A stretch of 64,000 nucleotides of DNA from Dinoroseobacter shibae DFL 12 = DSM 16493 (GTDB taxonomy: Bacteria; Pseudomonadota; Alphaproteobacteria; Rhodobacterales; Rhodobacteraceae): the NCBI RefSeq assembly GCF_000018145.1, contig NC_009952.1:3100001-3164000 (forward strand), given 5' to 3'. Made by a program: the position numbers and the translations under genes. The notes below the pieces were generated by a model. It was not told the origin of the DNA. It was given only the letters and a program-made list of their open reading frames with translations, and searched no databases. Positions 59,926 through 64,000 of this stretch are shown here, one piece after another (position 1 is the first letter of the stretch; each line of letters opens with the position of its first letter).

Positions 59926-59980
59926 GGCGGCAATGGGGCCGCCATAGGACTGGGAGACCCGGAAGGCCGGGAGTGCTCCC
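59926..59980 (+). promoter_or_regulatory. Leader hairpins of pnp
   Basis: Two stems lie just before pnp: GGCGGC/GCCGCC (59926-59943) and a nested GGGAG-CCCGG/CCGGG-CTCCC structure (59952-59980), ending 15 bases before the ATG. PNPase represses its own mRNA through an RNase III-cut leader hairpin in E. coli; a comparable role here is inferred. Confidence 0.5.
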
Positions 59981-59995
59981 CTACAGGAAAAACAG

Positions 59996-62131
<2,136 letters not shown>

Positions 62132-62179
62132 GCGCGCTCTGGCGCGGCCCCGGACGGGGTTGCGCCGCGAAACACTCCG

Positions 62180-62206
62180 GCACCCTCGGCCTTGCGCCGA
62201 GGGTGC
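62180..62206 (+). terminator. Strong hairpin after pnp
   Basis: GCACCCTCGGC and GCCGAGGGTGC form an 11-base-pair stem with a five-base loop, 49 bases past the pnp stop. The following TGTGGTGTTC is only weakly T-rich, so it is a terminator or an mRNA-stabilising stem. Confidence 0.6.
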
Positions 62207-62332
62207 TGTGGTGTTCAGACCCGGGCACGGAACCGCTTGGCCCTTGGCGGCGTTCCCGGTCTGGGCCATGTTGCCTTGCAAAGGGCGGGCGTCCCGGCCT
62301 GCCCCCCGAAACGACGGACCCAAGACCGCTTC

Positions 62333-64000
62333 ATGCATACCCCCTCTGCCCCGATGGCGCTCTGCGCCGCACGATTTGTTTTCTTGCGCGGCTTCCTTGT
62401 CGCGGTTGCGACCCTGCTGGCCCTGGTGCTGGGAAGCTGGACCGCCAGCGCCCAGTCGACCTTCCCCATCCCGGGGATGACCGGCAACAGCAGCACCGAG
62501 GCCCCCGCCGAGGACGCCCCTGCCGAGGCCACCACCCCGGCGGACCCGACCCAGGCCCTGATCGAGCTTTTGCAGGACGAGGCGGCACGCGCCGCATTGA
62601 TCGCACAGCTGGAACAGGCCGCCGCCGGCACCGCGGCCGCGCCCGAGGGAAGCGCCACCGCTCCGGCCGCCGCCGCGCCCGAGGCCACAACCACAACCAC
62701 GAGCACCGTCGGCAATTTCTCGACCCGCCTGATCCAGGACCTGCGCACCACCATGGCGGACAACCTGCGCGGCTTCATGGCGCGGGTGGAACGCATCCCA
62801 ACGACCCTCGGCCTCGCGATCCGGGGGCTGAATTCGGATCTGTTGCTGACCATCGTGCGAGATCTGGTCGAGGCCGTGCTGGTCACCTACGGCGCGCTGA
62901 TACTGCTGCGGCTTGCGATGCGCCCCTTGCTGCGCATGATCGGGCGCAAGGCAGTCAGTACCAACTGGTTGTATCGCTTCATCCTGAGGATCATCGGCAC
63001 GGGCTTGCTGGCCCTGGCCATCCCCATCGCGCTGGTGATCGGCGTGGCGGTCGTCAGCGTTTCGGTCGTTGCCGAGAACGGCGCTTCCCTGAACACCGCG
63101 CAGGCTGCCTTCTTCGCCGCCTTCGCGCTGGTCGAGATGCTGAAGCTGCCATCGCGCTTCGTTTTGACCCCCCGGACCGACCAACTGCGCTTCATCGATG
63201 TGAGCGACAAGGCCGCCCGGCAGATCCAGCGGCTGATCGCCTTCGCCATCGGTTTGGCGGCCTACGGGCAACTCGTCGCCGTGCCGGTGGTGACCGAGCA
63301 GACCTCGGTCTTCATCGGGCGGGCGGTGGCGACCCTGCTGGGGGCGATCGTGATCGTCTACCTCGTAGGCGTCGTTCTGGCCTATCGCAAGAAGGTGGGC
63401 GCCTGGCTGACGCGCTACAGCAAGGAGGACGTCACCCTTGACGAGGTGCTGTCCTATTTCGCGCTGCGCTGGCACTGGCCGGTGCTGGCCTACCTGGTCT
63501 ACGTCCTCGTGGTGGTGCTGACGCGGCCGGGTAACGTGCTGGGTCCGCTCGCGGCGGACACGGTGCGGGTGGTGCTGATCCTCGGGATCGGCGGCACGGT
63601 CACCATGCTGGCGCGCCGCGCCACCCAGCGCCGGGTGCGGCTGCCGGAGATGGTCGATAGCCGACTGCCCCTGCTGGCGAGCCGGTTGAACCGGCTGCTT
63701 CCTGCGGGGCTGGTCGTGGTACGGATCGCGGTTGTGATCCTGGTGGTGCTGTCGATCCTGGACGTGGTCGAGTTGTTCGATTTCTCGGGATATCTGGGCT
63801 CGGACGCGGGCGGTGCCATGGTGGGCGCGATCTTCGGCGTGGCGCTGGGGCTGGTGTTCGTCGCGGTCGTCTACCTGGCCGTGTCGTCCTGGGTCGACTA
63901 CCAGCTCAACCCGTTCGTCGGGAAACCGCCCACCCCGCGGACAGTCACGCTGCTGACGCTGCTGCGCAACGCGGTGACCATTGCGCTGGTGATCTTCGGC
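62333..64000 (+). CDS. Mechanosensitive channel family protein (partial)
   Basis: The first 556 residues are seen; the gene continues past the right edge. A signal peptide (about residues 1-34, ending SWTASAQ) is followed by a periplasmic Ala/Pro/Thr-rich stretch (about 40-120) and then many membrane helices (about 180-550: LVEAVLVTYGALILLRLAMRPLLRMI, FILRIIGTGLLALAIPIALVIG, and more). The arrangement matches large MscS-like channels with extra N-terminal helices; the pore and beta domain would lie beyond the window. ATG at 62333 is used; ATG at 62354 is an alternative. Confidence 0.78.
   Translation, partial: MHTPSAPMALCAARFVFLRGFLVAVATLLALVLGSWTASAQSTFPIPGMTGNSSTEAPAEDAPAEATTPADPTQALIELLQDEAARAALIAQLEQAAAGTAAAPEGSATAPAAAAPEATTTTTSTVGNFSTRLIQDLRTTMADNLRGFMARVERIPTTLGLAIRGLNSDLLLTIVRDLVEAVLVTYGALILLRLAMRPLLRMIGRKAVSTNWLYRFILRIIGTGLLALAIPIALVIGVAVVSVSVVAENGASLNTAQAAFFAAFALVEMLKLPSRFVLTPRTDQLRFIDVSDKAARQIQRLIAFAIGLAAYGQLVAVPVVTEQTSVFIGRAVATLLGAIVIVYLVGVVLAYRKKVGAWLTRYSKEDVTLDEVLSYFALRWHWPVLAYLVYVLVVVLTRPGNVLGPLAADTVRVVLILGIGGTVTMLARRATQRRVRLPEMVDSRLPLLASRLNRLLPAGLVVVRIAVVILVVLSILDVVELFDFSGYLGSDAGGAMVGAIFGVALGLVFVAVVYLAVSSWVDYQLNPFVGKPPTPRTVTLLTLLRNAVTIALVIFG

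Overview
The window is chromosomal DNA from a GC-rich alphaproteobacterium, most likely of the Rhodobacterales (Roseobacter/Paracoccus/Rhodovulum type). The basis is the gene set: a HisZ-dependent short HisG, B12-dependent ribonucleotide reductase NrdJ, homospermidine synthase, an RpoHII-type sigma factor, and the small alphaproteobacterial families DUF1489, DUF2125 and FYDLN-acid (TIGR02300). Codons are strongly G/C-ending, many neighbouring genes share ATGA start/stop overlaps, and there is no phage, insertion sequence or CRISPR array. It is mostly a core-genome region.

Layout. 1-2573 (minus): a proton-driven ExbB/MotA-type stator pair and ChaC. 2640-8674: DUF2125 (plus), then minus-strand hss, hisC, tyrA and an extensin-like protein, then rpsD. 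9029-17447 (minus): nrdJ, a cysteine-synthase-like enzyme, and the compact run hisS-hisZ-hisG-panC; DUF1489 is on plus. 17536-21466: slyX converging with dnaE. 21712-31509 (plus): xdhA-xdhB-xdhC followed directly by an ABC importer (ATPase, two permeases, BMP-type binding protein), read here as a purine uptake and oxidation operon. 31594-41545: DUF2892, panB, a dimethylglycine/sarcosine dehydrogenase-like flavoprotein, a Hint-domain protein, an AhpD-like protein, a 2-hydroxyacid dehydrogenase, an SH3 protein, a PAS protein and an M3 peptidase. 41645-46095 (minus): rpoH, chaN, coaBC, dut and a membrane-anchored MoeB. 46213-51009 (plus): cobU, a CobC-like phosphatase, a sulfite-oxidase-type molybdoenzyme with a short cytochrome c, an NADP oxidoreductase and a GST. 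51041-57856: an AT-richer YecR-like lipoprotein, a GntR regulator, a YgjP-type peptidase, FYDLN protein, tRNA-Ala, a YbjQ-like gene, a small lipoprotein, LysR, DUF1643, an alpha/beta hydrolase and a TspO-like protein. 58099-64000: rpsO, a small membrane protein, an exonuclease-fold lipoprotein, pnp and the start of a mechanosensitive channel.

Genes that work together: HisS, HisZ, HisG and HisC in histidine supply; PanB, PanC and CoaBC in pantothenate/CoA; CobU with its phosphatase in making the B12 that NrdJ needs; MoeB and XdhC in serving the molybdoenzymes XdhAB and the sulfite oxidase; rpsO with pnp in the conserved ribosome/RNA-decay neighbourhood.

The most unusual content is between and inside genes. 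Family A is a set of about 22-base palindromes that share the frame CAAG-SS-NN-TT-NN plus reverse complement, while the variable positions differ from copy to copy and self-complementarity is kept. Copies occur singly or as side-by-side pairs just after stop codons, and one lies inside xdhA. Family B is a GATATTT-cored repeat found in five places, once as an in-frame insertion in xdhB; three of the five copies have a family A palindrome close by. Other oddities are an 11-base-period repeat array in front of hisC, an AT-richer mosaic patch inside hisS, and a 27-base tandem duplication in xdhA.
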